Assembly: GCA_025054695.1 (NCBI GenBank)
Contig: JANWZI010000002.1
Coordinates: 1 to 64,000 of the forward strand
DNA: 64,000 bases
Direction of reading: 5' to 3'
From: Myxococcota bacterium
GTDB lineage: Bacteria; Myxococcota_A; Polyangia; Polyangiales; JANWZI01
Shown here one piece after another: positions 42,578-52,477 of the stretch. The translations under genes and the position numbers were made by a program. The notes beneath the pieces were generated by a model. The model saw nothing but the letters and a program-made list of their open reading frames with translations. It ran no database searches and was not told the origin of the DNA. Every line of letters begins with the position of its first letter. The stretch's first letter is position 1.

Positions 42578-44488
42578 GTGGGTCGCATCCGGATCCTGGA
42601 CTCGACGCTCGTCGACCAGATCGCCGCCGGCGAGGTCGTCGAGCGGCCCGCGAGCGTCGTCAAGGAGCTCGTCGAGAACGCGCTGGATGCGGGGGCGGAC
42701 ACGGTCCACGTCGAGATCGAGGGCGGGGGTGTCACGCGCATCCGCGTCGTCGACGACGGCTCGGGCATGAGCCCGCAGGACGCCGCGATGAGCGTGCTGC
42801 GACACGCGACGAGCAAGATCGCCACGGTCGACGACCTGCGAGCGATTCACACGTACGGCTTTCGCGGTGAGGCGCTCGCGGCCATCGCCGCCGTCTCGCG
42901 GTTCGAGCTGCGCACGCGCGAGCGGGGCGCCGACGCCGCCACGCTCGTGCGCGTCGAGGGGGGCTCGCCCCCGCGCATCGTAGACGCGGCCGGTCCGCCG
43001 GGCACCGTCGTCGAGGTCCGGGATCTGTTCTTCAACGTTCCCGCACGCCGCAAGTTCCTGCGGAGCCCGTCGACGGAAGCCGCGCACGCGCACGGCGTCC
43101 TCGTCCGTGCGGCGCTCGCACGACCCGGGCTTCGGCTTCGGTGGATCCGGGACGGGCGGGTCGCGCTCGATCTGGAGCCGGCGGCCGACGAAGAGATGCG
43201 CGCGCGTGCACTGCTTCCGGGCGAATCGCTGCGCCGGATCGAGGGCCGCCGCGATGGGGTCGAGGTCGTCGCGATGCTCGGGCCGCCCGAGCGCTCGCGT
43301 CCCTCGAGCGCGGATCTGCATTTGCTGGTGAACGGCCGTCCCGTACGCGACCGCGCGCTGGCCCGGACCGTTGCGGCCAGCTACGGAAGCGTGATGCCGC
43401 CTGGGCGTTTTCCGGTCGGGGTCGTCCACCTGCGAGTGGCGCCCGAACGCGTCGACGTCAACGTCCACCCGCAAAAGGCCGAGGTCCGCTTCGCCGATCC
43501 GCGCACCGTCCTCGACGCCGTCGCCGGCGTGCTCGCCCCTGCGCTCGGTGGTCGGCCCGCGGGCGTTCCGAGCGCCGTCGATTCGTGGCGGCCGACGTGG
43601 TCGGCGGGATCGTGGCCGCGGCACGGCTCGTGGCGCGATGCAGGCGCGAGACACCAGACGACGGGCGCCGACGACCCACTGGGCCTGGCGGCCGCGCTGC
43701 GCGACGCAACCGGCTCGTACGGGAGCGGTTCCGAGCACGTGGCATCCGCTCACGTGGCCGAGGCGCCGACGGAGCTGCCCGCGGCGACGAGCTCGCCCGA
43801 GCCGGAGGCGAGGTCCGATCCGTCGCGTCGGAGCCCACCGACCGAACCGACCATGCCGCGGCGCGAACACGGTGCGCCGCACGAGACGGCGCTGCAGCCG
43901 CGAGCGGGCTTCGGCTCGTTGCGTCCGGTCGGCGTCGTGCGCGGGACGTTCCTGGTGTGCGAGGGCTCCAACGCCGTGCACTTCATCGACCAGCACGCGG
44001 CCGACGAGCGCGTTCGCTATCACCGACTGCGGACCGCGTACGCGCGCCGCGATCCGCAGACGCAGCGCCTGCTGCTGCCGGAACGCGTCGAACTGGCGCC
44101 GGTCGAAGCCGATGCGCTCGAGCGCCACGCGGAGGCCATCGCGGCCGTGGGCTTCGACGTGGTGCGCGTCGGTCCCACGACCGCGGCCGTTCACGCGGTT
44201 CCCGCTCTGCTCGCCCGTGCCGCGCCCGATCGATTGCTGCACGACCTGCTCGCCGAGCTCGAGCGCACCGGCGAGCGTGCCTTCGGCGATGCGCTCGACC
44301 GCGCTCTGGCCACGATGGCCTGTCACGCCGCGATCCGGGCCGGCGATCCGCTCTCGCTCGAGCAGGCGGCCGCGTTGCTTCGAGCGCTGGACGAAGTGCC
44401 CGATCACCCGGGCCACTGTCCCCACGGACGGCCCGTCCTGCTCGCGCTACCGTTCTCGGAGATCGAACGGCGGCTTGGCCGCGCCTGA
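42578..44488 (+). CDS. mutL: DNA mismatch repair protein MutL (GTG start)
   Basis: RIRILDSTLVDQIAAGEVVERPASVVKELVENALDAGA...GFRGEALAAIAAVSRFELRTR. Confidence 0.98.
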   Translation: MGRIRILDSTLVDQIAAGEVVERPASVVKELVENALDAGADTVHVEIEGGGVTRIRVVDDGSGMSPQDAAMSVLRHATSKIATVDDLRAIHTYGFRGEALAAIAAVSRFELRTRERGADAATLVRVEGGSPPRIVDAAGPPGTVVEVRDLFFNVPARRKFLRSPSTEAAHAHGVLVRAALARPGLRLRWIRDGRVALDLEPAADEEMRARALLPGESLRRIEGRRDGVEVVAMLGPPERSRPSSADLHLLVNGRPVRDRALARTVAASYGSVMPPGRFPVGVVHLRVAPERVDVNVHPQKAEVRFADPRTVLDAVAGVLAPALGGRPAGVPSAVDSWRPTWSAGSWPRHGSWRDAGARHQTTGADDPLGLAAALRDATGSYGSGSEHVASAHVAEAPTELPAATSSPEPEARSDPSRRSPPTEPTMPRREHGAPHETALQPRAGFGSLRPVGVVRGTFLVCEGSNAVHFIDQHAADERVRYHRLRTAYARRDPQTQRLLLPERVELAPVEADALERHAEAIAAVGFDVVRVGPTTAAVHAVPALLARAAPDRLLHDLLAELERTGERAFGDALDRALATMACHAAIRAGDPLSLEQAAALLRALDEVPDHPGHCPHGRPVLLALPFSEIERRLGRA

Positions 44489-44493
44489 GGATC

Positions 44494-45414
44494 GTGCACG
44501 CGCTGCTCACGCTCGCCGGGCCGACGGCCTCCGGCAAGACCGCGGCGGCCATCGCGCTCGCTCAGGCGCTCGACGGCGAGGTCGTCTGCGCCGACAGCGT
44601 GCAAGTGTATCGCGGGTTCGACATCGGCTCCGCCAAGCCGTCGGTCGAGGAACGCCGCGGCGTACCGCACCACCTGCTCGACGTCCTCGACGCGCATCAG
44701 ACGCTCGACGCGGTGCGCTGGGCGCGGATGGCGGACGACGCGATCGCGTCGGTGATGGCGCGGGGCCGGCTCCCCATCGTCGCTGGCGGCACGCCGCTGT
44801 GGCTCCGCGCCCTGTTGCGCGGACTGGTCGAGGCCCCCGCAGCGGATGCGGAGCTTCGGGCACGATTGGAGGCCGAGGCCGGACGGAACGGTCTGGCGGC
44901 ACTGCACGAACGGCTCCGCCAGCTCGACCCCCCCTCCGCCGCCCGCATCCACCCGCACGACCGCGTGCGCATCGTGCGCGCCCTCGAGATCACGCTGCGG
45001 ACGGGGCGGCCCGCGAGCGTTCTGCGTGCGGCGCACGCGCTGGGCGCGCGCCGCCACCCCGGCCTGCTGGTCGTGCTCGAGCCCGAGCGCGATGCGCACG
45101 AACGCGCCATCGAGGTGCGCGTCGACGCGATGCTACGAGCGGGGCTCCTCGAAGAGACGCGGGCGTTGCTCGCTCGGCACGGAGCCTCGGTACGTCCGCT
45201 TCGCGCGGTGGGATACGCGGAGATGGTCATGCACCTCAACGACGGGCTTCCCCTCGAGCAAGCGCGGGCACGCATGCTGCGGCGCACGCGACGCTACGCT
45301 CGGCAGCAGCGGCTTTGGTGGCGCAACGAGCCGGGCGTCGACCTACGAACCACGCTCGAGGCCCTGCTGTCGCCCGAGGGACTCGACCGGGTGCGTGCCG
45401 CGCTGGGCCGCTGA
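44494..45414 (+). CDS. miaA: tRNA dimethylallyltransferase (GTG start)
   Basis: LTLAGPTASGKTAAAIALAQALDGEVVCADSVQVYRGFDIGSAKPS...GVPHHLLDV. Confidence 0.97.
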   Translation: MHALLTLAGPTASGKTAAAIALAQALDGEVVCADSVQVYRGFDIGSAKPSVEERRGVPHHLLDVLDAHQTLDAVRWARMADDAIASVMARGRLPIVAGGTPLWLRALLRGLVEAPAADAELRARLEAEAGRNGLAALHERLRQLDPPSAARIHPHDRVRIVRALEITLRTGRPASVLRAAHALGARRHPGLLVVLEPERDAHERAIEVRVDAMLRAGLLEETRALLARHGASVRPLRAVGYAEMVMHLNDGLPLEQARARMLRRTRRYARQQRLWWRNEPGVDLRTTLEALLSPEGLDRVRAALGR

Positions 45415-45440
45415 GCGCACGGATCTGGCCACTTCACGGT

Positions 45441-45510
45441 GGAGTCGGAGCCAGGGTCCGCGCCCGAGACCGAGTCGGAGACCGAGTCCGAGCCCGAGTC
45501 GGAGCCCGAT
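45441..45510 (+). repeat. Degenerate hexamer array, GAGNCC orientation on + (A8)
   Basis: ggagtcggagccagggtccgcgcccgagaccgagtcggagaccgagtccgagcccgagtcggagcccg; between convergent genes. Confidence 0.88.
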
Positions 45511-45524
45511 GCTTCAGCCGTCGA

Positions 45525-47393
45525 TCAACGCTCCGATCCGTCGCGGTGGTTCGGGGCACCAGACGCATGCCCCGGGCCCTGGGCCGCGAGCCAGCCGCGC
45601 AGCGTGGGGTGCAGCGGCGGCCGGCCGAGCCGCTCGAGGAAGACGCGAGCCAGCCACGGTCGTCCCTCGCCCAGCGCCTCGACGGCCATCTCTTCCAGCC
45701 GCTCCGGCGGGCGTGGCTCGAGCGCGAGCCACAGGCCCAACGCGAGCGAAGCGGCGCGGCGATAGTCGGCGGCCACGAGCGCCGAGGCCAGACGGACGAG
45801 CACCTGGGGCCGCGTGAGATGTCCGTGGTAGCAGCGTGTCGCGAGCCACGCCGGACTCCGGTCGAGCTCGCCGCGCATGCGGGCCCCGACGTGATCCTTC
45901 CACGCGGTGGGGCCACGCACGCACCACGAGACGTCGAGCACGTCGGGTCGCGCGGGCGTCTCGGCGCGCCGCTCGTCGGCGAGGGCCGTCGCATAGAAGA
46001 GGGCCGCGTGGGCGATTCGCATCCCCGGAGCGAGGGTGATGGCGCGTTCGTAGGCGGCGATGGCTTCTTCGATCCGCCCCGCGTCGCGCAGCGATTCGCC
46101 GCGTTTGAGCCAGGCGTTGACGGCGTTCGGATACACGCTCACGGCATGGCCCCAGAGCCGGTCGTCGCTCGTATAGACCTCGACGTGGATGGCGGTCCGC
46201 ACGACGAGCGCGACCGCCGCGAGCGCTGCGCCGACGCGCGCGACCGAACGCAAGGCCGACGCCGAAGTCTCGATCCGGTCGAGCAGCCCCCCCGCCGCGA
46301 ATGCAAGACCGAGCAGCGGCAGGGACAGATAGCGATCGGTCCACAGCCAGTACATCGGAATCACGTTGAGTACGGGCAGCGCGAGCAGCACGAACGCGAG
46401 CAGGCCGAACAGGACGGGCCTGGCGCGGCGCCGGTACGCCCAGACGGCCGCGACGAGCATCCCGGCGAGCCCGCCCGCGATGCGCCACGGCCCCAGATCC
46501 GCCACATCGTCCGGCAGCGGATAAACCGGCGAGAGCCGCGCCGGCCAGACCGCGTGCGACAGGTGATGGGTGAGCGTCGCGAGCACGAGCGCGACACGCG
46601 CGGCGAGCCCACCACCGGCCGGCTCGGGCCGGATCATCTCGTTGACGCGCCAGATGACGACGACGACAACGGCGAGCGCGAGGCCCAGCGCGAGCGCGGG
46701 GAGCTGGCGGACGAACGCTCGCCGCCACGGTTCGTCGCGCATCAGGCGGTCGTGCAACAGCATCACCGCCGGTAGCGGCAGCACGGTGGTCTTGGTGAGC
46801 GCGCCAAGCAGATAGAACAGTCGCGCGAGCCACGAAGCCCGATCGAACGGAGCGTGGGAGCGCGCATGCGCGCGAAGCGCGAGCGCGACCAACAGCGCGG
46901 CGACGATTTCCTTGCGTCCCGTGGGCCATCCGACCGCTTCGACCTGCACTGGGTGCAACGCCCACAGGGCCGTCGCGAGCGTTGCTCCCGCCCATCCGAG
47001 CCCGAGCGCACGAACCGCGCCGAGCACGGCGCCGATCGAGACGAGCCACAGCACGAGATTGACCGCGCGCACGACGCGCGGGTCGGGGCCCGCCCACGGC
47101 ACGTCGAGCCAGTAGGCCATTAGGTGCAGCGGGTGGTAGGCCTGATAGTGGGGCTCGGCCCAGATCGCGACGAGGTTCTCGACGCTCACCTCGCGGATCG
47201 GCTCGAAACCGGCGATGAACCGGTCGTCGTCCCAGCTCATGAGCAGCCCGCCGTCGAGCCCGCGCGCGAAGGCCGCGATCGCGGCGAGCGCGACGAGCCC
47301 CCATGCCGTCCAGCCCGGATGGCGGTACGCCCACGCGAGCCACGTCGGGCCGGGTCGCGTCGACGGCCGCGCGCCACGCGCCGGCACGCTCAC
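45525..47393 (-). CDS. Multi-pass membrane protein with TPR-like C-terminus (glycosyltransferase-like)
   Basis: WLAWAYRHPGWTAWGLVALAAIAAFARGLDGGLLMSWDDDRFI...HPLHLMAYWLDVPWAG...ALHPVQVEAVGWPTGRKEIVAALL; SLRDAGRIEEAIAAYERAITLAPG. Confidence 0.8.
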   Translation of the reverse strand: MSVPARGARPSTRPGPTWLAWAYRHPGWTAWGLVALAAIAAFARGLDGGLLMSWDDDRFIAGFEPIREVSVENLVAIWAEPHYQAYHPLHLMAYWLDVPWAGPDPRVVRAVNLVLWLVSIGAVLGAVRALGLGWAGATLATALWALHPVQVEAVGWPTGRKEIVAALLVALALRAHARSHAPFDRASWLARLFYLLGALTKTTVLPLPAVMLLHDRLMRDEPWRRAFVRQLPALALGLALAVVVVVIWRVNEMIRPEPAGGGLAARVALVLATLTHHLSHAVWPARLSPVYPLPDDVADLGPWRIAGGLAGMLVAAVWAYRRRARPVLFGLLAFVLLALPVLNVIPMYWLWTDRYLSLPLLGLAFAAGGLLDRIETSASALRSVARVGAALAAVALVVRTAIHVEVYTSDDRLWGHAVSVYPNAVNAWLKRGESLRDAGRIEEAIAAYERAITLAPGMRIAHAALFYATALADERRAETPARPDVLDVSWCVRGPTAWKDHVGARMRGELDRSPAWLATRCYHGHLTRPQVLVRLASALVAADYRRAASLALGLWLALEPRPPERLEEMAVEALGEGRPWLARVFLERLGRPPLHPTLRGWLAAQGPGHASGAPNHRDGSER

Positions 47394-47406
47394 CGAGGTG
47401 CTCCGA

Positions 47407-47913
47407 TCATGGCGGCGGTGCCTCGAGCACGACGCGGCGCGCGTCGCAGGCCGTGCCGCCATCCGTGCGCGCCTCCAGCGTCAGCACCGCCGTCACTCCC
47501 GCGAAATCGGCGGACCGGTCCTCGTCCCAGTCGAGAACGAGCAGGTCCGGATTGCGGACGAGCGCGTCACCGTCCCGCGTGAACAGCCCAGGGGTCAGGC
47601 TCAACGCGGTGCGCGCCTCGCCCACCAACGCGCCATCGTCACCCCGAAGCTCGTAGACGACGTCCATGCGTGGGGGAAGCCCACGCGCGCGGAATCCGAC
47701 CAGCACGTGCACGCCGCCCTGCGAGCCTCGCACGATCCGCAGCGAGCCGCCCGCACGCGGCAGCGGGCTCCAGCTCGCACCCCCCTGACCCACTTCGACC
47801 TCCCCGCTCGCGCTCCCGCACGCGGCATCGCCCGGCGGCACCGGATCCGGCCCACAGCCCCACACCGGCGCGACGAGCCCCACGAGCGGACCTGTTCGCA
47901 TGAGGAACCGCAT
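47407..47913 (-). CDS. Putative lipoprotein, unknown function
   Basis: MRFLMRTGPLVGLVAPVWGCGPDPVPPGDAACG lipobox. Confidence 0.7.
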   Translation of the reverse strand: MRFLMRTGPLVGLVAPVWGCGPDPVPPGDAACGSASGEVEVGQGGASWSPLPRAGGSLRIVRGSQGGVHVLVGFRARGLPPRMDVVYELRGDDGALVGEARTALSLTPGLFTRDGDALVRNPDLLVLDWDEDRSADFAGVTAVLTLEARTDGGTACDARRVVLEAPPP

Positions 47914-48000
47914 CGCCGACACCGTTGTCGAGGCTGACGCGTTCCGAGCCGCGGAGCCAGCGGCCATGGCAATCGGTTGTGTCCGTGTGCGTCGAGGTTC

Positions 48001-48186
48001 GGGCTCTGTCTCGGACTCGGACTCGGACTCGGTCTCGGGCTCGGACTCCGACTCGGCCTCGGTCTCGGTCTCGGACTCTGACTCTGACGCGGCCTCGGTC
48101 TCGGATTCGGCCTCGGGCTTGGACTCGGCCTTGGTCTCGGATTCGGCTTCGGTCTCGGACTCGGTCTCGGTCTCGGACTCCGTCTC
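48001..48186 (-). repeat. Degenerate hexamer array, TCGGNC orientation on + (A9)
   Basis: gggctctgtctcggactcggactcggactcggtctcgggctcgg...; lies between divergent genes, open in frame with scpA. Confidence 0.93.
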
Positions 48187-48307
48187 CGGGGCCGTCCCCC
48201 ACTGTCCGAATCGTGCGGCGGATGGGCGCGGTCGATACGGAAATCGCTGCGAAGAGCGCCACCCGTCGTTGACAGGGTGCCTGCTCCGGGGTAACCGCCG
48301 CACTTCG

Positions 48308-49120
48308 ATGGAGGTGCCGGCCGGCTCCGATCCGACGTTCCGCGTCGCGGTTGGCTCGTTCGAGGGGCCACTCGACCTGCTGCTGCACCTGGTGCGCCGG
48401 CACGAGCTCGACATCCTCGATCTGCCCGTCGCGTTCATCACCGAGCGTTACCTCGAGTACCTCGCGACGATGCGTGAGCTCGATCTGGACGTCGCCTCCG
48501 AGTACCTGCTCATGGCCGCGACGCTCGTGCACATCAAGAGCCGTATGCTGCTGCCCGCGCCGCCGCCGGAGCCGAACGACGACGATTCGGCCGAGTCCGA
48601 CGTGGACCCGCGCGCCGAGCTCGTGCGCCGCCTGCTCGAATATCAGAAGTATCGCGACGCTGCGGCCCGTCTGGGCGATCGGCCCCTCCTCGGTCGCGAC
48701 GTCTTCCTGCGCGGCGTGCCCGCGGCGGACACGGAGGAGCCGGCACCCCTCGACCCGCCGACGCTGTTCGCGCTGGTCGAGGCCGTCTCGCGCGTGCTGC
48801 AGCGAGCGCGGCAGCGCGCCGCCTTCTCGGTCGAGGCGGAGACCGTCAGCCTCCAGCAGCGCATCGCGGACGTGATCGACGTTTTGCGCACGCGGCGGCG
48901 CGCCCTCTTCGAGGATCTCTTCGAGCCGGGCCACGGTGTGCGCGCCGTCGTAGTGACCTTTCTCGCCATCCTCGAGCTCGCGCGACGACGCCTCATCTCG
49001 ATCTATCAGGCAAGCGATGGCGGCTCCATTCACATCGAGGCGCGATTCGAGGCCCATCCGGACGAAGCGTGCTCGGTGCCGCCGACCTACCTCGCGAACG
49101 AGACGGGGCAGGCGCCGTGA
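48308..49120 (+). CDS. scpA: Segregation and condensation protein A
   Basis: [66 protein letters not shown]. Confidence 0.95.
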   Translation: MEVPAGSDPTFRVAVGSFEGPLDLLLHLVRRHELDILDLPVAFITERYLEYLATMRELDLDVASEYLLMAATLVHIKSRMLLPAPPPEPNDDDSAESDVDPRAELVRRLLEYQKYRDAAARLGDRPLLGRDVFLRGVPAADTEEPAPLDPPTLFALVEAVSRVLQRARQRAAFSVEAETVSLQQRIADVIDVLRTRRRALFEDLFEPGHGVRAVVVTFLAILELARRRLISIYQASDGGSIHIEARFEAHPDEACSVPPTYLANETGQAP

Positions 49121-50148
49121 CGGACGTGTCCGAGCGCAAATCGCGACCCCGGCTGCGACGGGTGGACATGCCGCGGCAGTCCGAGCTCGTCTGCGGACCG
49201 ACGCATCCGCCGCCTGCATCGGCTTCACCGGGTGATGGCCTCCGCCCCTCGGATCGGTTCGAGACGGATTGCGCTCCGGCCGGCGCCGACCGCGACGGGG
49301 CGGCGGACGCCGACCCCCGCCGACTGCATCGCGCCATCGAGAGCCTCGTCTTCGTTTCCGACCGACCGCTGTCGAGCAAGGAGCTCGCCCGCCTGACGCG
49401 GAGCCGACGCGCGGACGTCGAGCGCGTGCTCGCCGAGCTGTGCGAGGAGACGCGTGAGCGAGGCGTGCAGCTCGTCGAGGTCGCAGGCGGGTGGCAGTTC
49501 CGCTCGGACCCGTCGTCCGCGCCCTACGTACGCGAGCTGCTCGCGCGCCCGCCGGTGCGGCTGACGCGTGCGCAACTGGAGACTCTGGCCATCGTCGCCT
49601 ATCGGCAGCCGATCACCCGGCCTGAGATCGAAGAGATCCGCGGCGTCGACTCCTCGAGCGCCATCGGCTTTTTGCTCGAGCGCGGACTGCTACGCGTGCT
49701 CGGGCGCAAGGAAGAGCCCGGCAGGCCGCTGCTCTACGGAACCACGCAGGCGTTCCTCGAGACGTTCGGTTTGAACGCGCTGTCCGACCTGCCCACCCTG
49801 CGCGAATTCGCCGAGCTCACCGAGGAGAACCGCGAGCTGTTCGCGCGACGTGCGACCGAGTCGCTCGACCTGCGCGCCGCAGCGGGCTCAGACTCGGACT
49901 CCGACTCGGGCTCGGACTCGGGCTCGGACTCGGACTCGGGCTCCGGCTCGGACGCGGTCGCCGGTTCGGACTCGGACTCCGACTCGGACTCGGACTCCGA
50001 CTCCCTCTCGGACTCGGGCTCGGGCTCGGACTCGGGCTCCGGCTCGGACGCGGTCGCCGGTTCGGACTCGGACTCCGACTCGGGCTCGGACTCGGACTCG
50101 GACTCCGACTCGGTCTCGGCCTCCGCCTCGGTTTCGGACTCGCGGTAG
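49117..50148 (+). CDS. scpB: Segregation and condensation protein B with SD-repeat tail encoded by the hexamer array
   Basis: ALTSxx-type winged helix [19 protein letters not shown]...[67 protein letters not shown], then [28 protein letters not shown]... Confidence 0.93.
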   Translation: MTDVSERKSRPRLRRVDMPRQSELVCGPTHPPPASASPGDGLRPSDRFETDCAPAGADRDGAADADPRRLHRAIESLVFVSDRPLSSKELARLTRSRRADVERVLAELCEETRERGVQLVEVAGGWQFRSDPSSAPYVRELLARPPVRLTRAQLETLAIVAYRQPITRPEIEEIRGVDSSSAIGFLLERGLLRVLGRKEEPGRPLLYGTTQAFLETFGLNALSDLPTLREFAELTEENRELFARRATESLDLRAAAGSDSDSDSGSDSGSDSDSGSGSDAVAGSDSDSDSDSDSDSLSDSGSGSDSGSGSDAVAGSDSDSDSGSDSDSDSDSVSASASVSDSR

Positions 50149-50205
50149 GCCTCGGCCTCGGTGTCGAACTCGCACTCGAGCTCGGGCTTCGAGTCCGCTT
50201 CGGGC
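49885..50205 (-). repeat. Degenerate hexamer array, TCGGNC orientation on + (A10)
   Basis: Longest array; contains a 59-bp in-register duplication (49929-49987 / 50025-50083); last ~50 bp degraded. Confidence 0.95.
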
Positions 50206-50298
50206 TACGGTGTCCCTGCGCAACCGCGCACGTCCGGCACGTAGCGGCTGAACGATTCGCGGTGACACCGCCGCGGCGCGGAGCTAGCGTGGCGCCCC

Positions 50299-51138
50299 GT
50301 GCCGCTCGAAGTTCAGTCGGTTGGCCGCACGGTCGGACCGAGGCCGTACGAGCCGCGCTGGCAGGACGTGGTGCTCTACGCCCTCGGCGTCGGTGCCCGG
50401 CGCGACGAGCTCGAGTTCCTCTACGAAAAGCACGGACCCAAGATCCTGCCGACGTTCGCGGTGGTACCCGCCTATCCCGTTGTCGAGGAGCTGTTCGGCC
50501 TCGTCGGTGGCAACCCGCTCGGGCTGGTGCACGGGGGCCAGAGCGTTCGCGTGCATCGCCTCGCACGCCCGCAAGGTCGTTGGCTGACGACCGGCCGGGT
50601 CGAGGGGGTCTACGACCTGCGGCGGCTCGCCACGGCGGTGCTGTCTACGCGCACGGAAGACGACACCGGCACGCTTCTGTTCGAGACGACCTGGACGCTC
50701 GTCTACCGTTTCGACGGCGGCTTCGGCGGCCCACCACCGCCCAGGCGCACGCGGCTGCTGCCCCCGGACCGTTCGCCCCGCTGGCGCCGCATCGAGCGTA
50801 CGGTCGAGGAGCAGGCCCTGCTGTACCGTCTCTCGGGCGATCTCAATCCGCTGCACGCCGATCCCGAAGTCGCGCGGGCAGCCGGATTCGAGGCCCCCAT
50901 CCTGCATGGGCTGTGCACGTTTGGATTCGTCGGGCGCGCCGTGCTGCGTGCCGCGTGCGACGGCGATCCCGAGCGGTTGGTCGCGCTGCACGCCGACTTC
51001 AGCCGGCCCGTGGTGCCGGGGCAGACGCTCGTCGTCGAAGGCTGGGATCCGGACGATGGCCGAATCGCGTTGCGCGTGAGCGTCGAGGAGCGCCCGCAAG
51101 AGCCCGTCCTCACGAACGTCTGGGCCGAGGTTCGCTGA
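50299..51138 (+). CDS. MaoC-like (hotdog) dehydratase / enoyl-CoA hydratase 2-like
   Basis: QALLYRLSGDLNPLHADPEVARAAGFEAPILHGLCTFGFVGRAVL hydratase-2 motif. Confidence 0.9.
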   Translation: MPLEVQSVGRTVGPRPYEPRWQDVVLYALGVGARRDELEFLYEKHGPKILPTFAVVPAYPVVEELFGLVGGNPLGLVHGGQSVRVHRLARPQGRWLTTGRVEGVYDLRRLATAVLSTRTEDDTGTLLFETTWTLVYRFDGGFGGPPPPRRTRLLPPDRSPRWRRIERTVEEQALLYRLSGDLNPLHADPEVARAAGFEAPILHGLCTFGFVGRAVLRAACDGDPERLVALHADFSRPVVPGQTLVVEGWDPDDGRIALRVSVEERPQEPVLTNVWAEVR

Positions 51139-51142
51139 CGAT

Positions 51143-51206
51143 TCGGCCTCGGACTCGAGCTCGGTCTCGGGCTCGGGCTCGGCGTCGGACACGGACTTGG
51201 CCTCGG
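51143..51206 (-). repeat. Degenerate hexamer array, TCGGNC orientation on + (A11)
   Basis: tcggcctcggactcgagctcggtctcgggctcgggctcggcgtcggacacgg. Confidence 0.85.
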
Positions 51207-51284
51207 GCCGAGATCGGTGGAGGATTCCGTGCCGCGGGCCGCTGGATGCCCATGACCGACCCGTCGTGATAGAGCGCGGCCGCG

Positions 51285-52454
51285 ATGACCACGACGCACC
51301 GTTTCGACACGCTGGCCGTGCACGCCGGCTACGAGCCCGATCCGGCGACCGGGGCCGTCATGCCTCCCATCCATCTGGCCACGACGTTCGCGCAGCAGGG
51401 ACCGGGCGTGCATCGCGGGTTCGAGTACGCGCGCACGGACAATCCGACGCGGAGGTTGCTCGAGCGCTGTCTCGCCGACCTGGAGGGAGCGCGGTTCGGT
51501 CTGTGTTTCTCCTCGGGATGCGCGGCCCTGGCCACGGTGCTGCACACGCTCGGTCCCGGCGACCACGTCGTCTGCGGCGACGACGTGTACGGCGGCACGC
51601 ACCGGCTGCTGCGGCGCGTGATGGAGCCCCTGGGCGTGGGTGCCGACTTCGTCGATCTGACCGAGCCGCGCCGGTTGCGGGAGGCGATGACGCCACGCAC
51701 GAAGATGGTCTGGATCGAGTCACCGACCAATCCGCTCCTCAAGGTGCTCGACATCGCCGCGCTGGCCGAGATCGCCCACGCCGCGGGCGCGCGCCTCGGC
51801 GTCGACAACACGTTCGCGACGCCCGCCCTTCAGCGCCCGCTCGAGCTCGGCGCCGATCTCGTGCTGCACTCGACCACCAAGTACCTCAACGGCCACTCGG
51901 ACGTCGTGGGGGGCTTCGTCGCGACGAACGACGAGGCGCTCGCCGAGCGGCTGCGCTTCCTTCAGAACGCGATCGGAGCCGTTCCCTCGCCCTTCGACTG
52001 CTTCCTCGTCCTGCGCGGCGTGCGCACCCTCCCCGTGCGCATGCGCCGGCACTGCGAGTCGGCGACCCAGCTTGCCCTGTGGCTCGCCGCGCATCCCGCG
52101 GTCGAACGAGTCCACTATCCCGGTCTGCCCTCGCATCCGGGCCACGCGCTCGCCTGCCGTCAGATGCGCGCTCCCGGGGGCATGATCTCGTTCGTGGTGC
52201 GCGGTGGACTGCCGGCGGCGCGCGCGCTGCTCGAATCGACACGTCTGTTCACGTGTGCCGAGAGCCTCGGCGGCGTCGAATCGCTGATCGAGTCACCGCC
52301 GCTGATGACCCACGGTTCGATCCCGGCCGCCGAGCGCGAGCGCGTGGGCATCGTCGACGGCCTGGTGCGCGTCTCGGTCGGCCTGGAGGACGTCGACGAC
52401 CTGCGCGACGATCTGGCGCACGCGCTCGAGGTGACTTCGCGCGGCGCGCGCTGA
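51285..52454 (+). CDS. Cystathionine gamma-synthase/lyase family PLP enzyme
   Basis: [36 protein letters not shown]...[22 protein letters not shown]. Confidence 0.95.
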   Translation: MTTTHRFDTLAVHAGYEPDPATGAVMPPIHLATTFAQQGPGVHRGFEYARTDNPTRRLLERCLADLEGARFGLCFSSGCAALATVLHTLGPGDHVVCGDDVYGGTHRLLRRVMEPLGVGADFVDLTEPRRLREAMTPRTKMVWIESPTNPLLKVLDIAALAEIAHAAGARLGVDNTFATPALQRPLELGADLVLHSTTKYLNGHSDVVGGFVATNDEALAERLRFLQNAIGAVPSPFDCFLVLRGVRTLPVRMRRHCESATQLALWLAAHPAVERVHYPGLPSHPGHALACRQMRAPGGMISFVVRGGLPAARALLESTRLFTCAESLGGVESLIESPPLMTHGSIPAAERERVGIVDGLVRVSVGLEDVDDLRDDLAHALEVTSRGAR

Positions 52455-52477
52455 CGTCACGAGCCGTTCCTGCCCCG

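Noticed and set aside
47961-48010. Possible shared motif CAACCGATTGC between A6 and A9 outer flanks
   Set aside because: Only ~11-13 bp and not found at other arrays; could be chance.
48001-48186. SD-rich N-terminal extension of ScpA as genuine protein
   Set aside because: The ScpA core starts shortly after a Met at 48308, and the upstream frame is open only because arrays lack stops; kept only as an observation.
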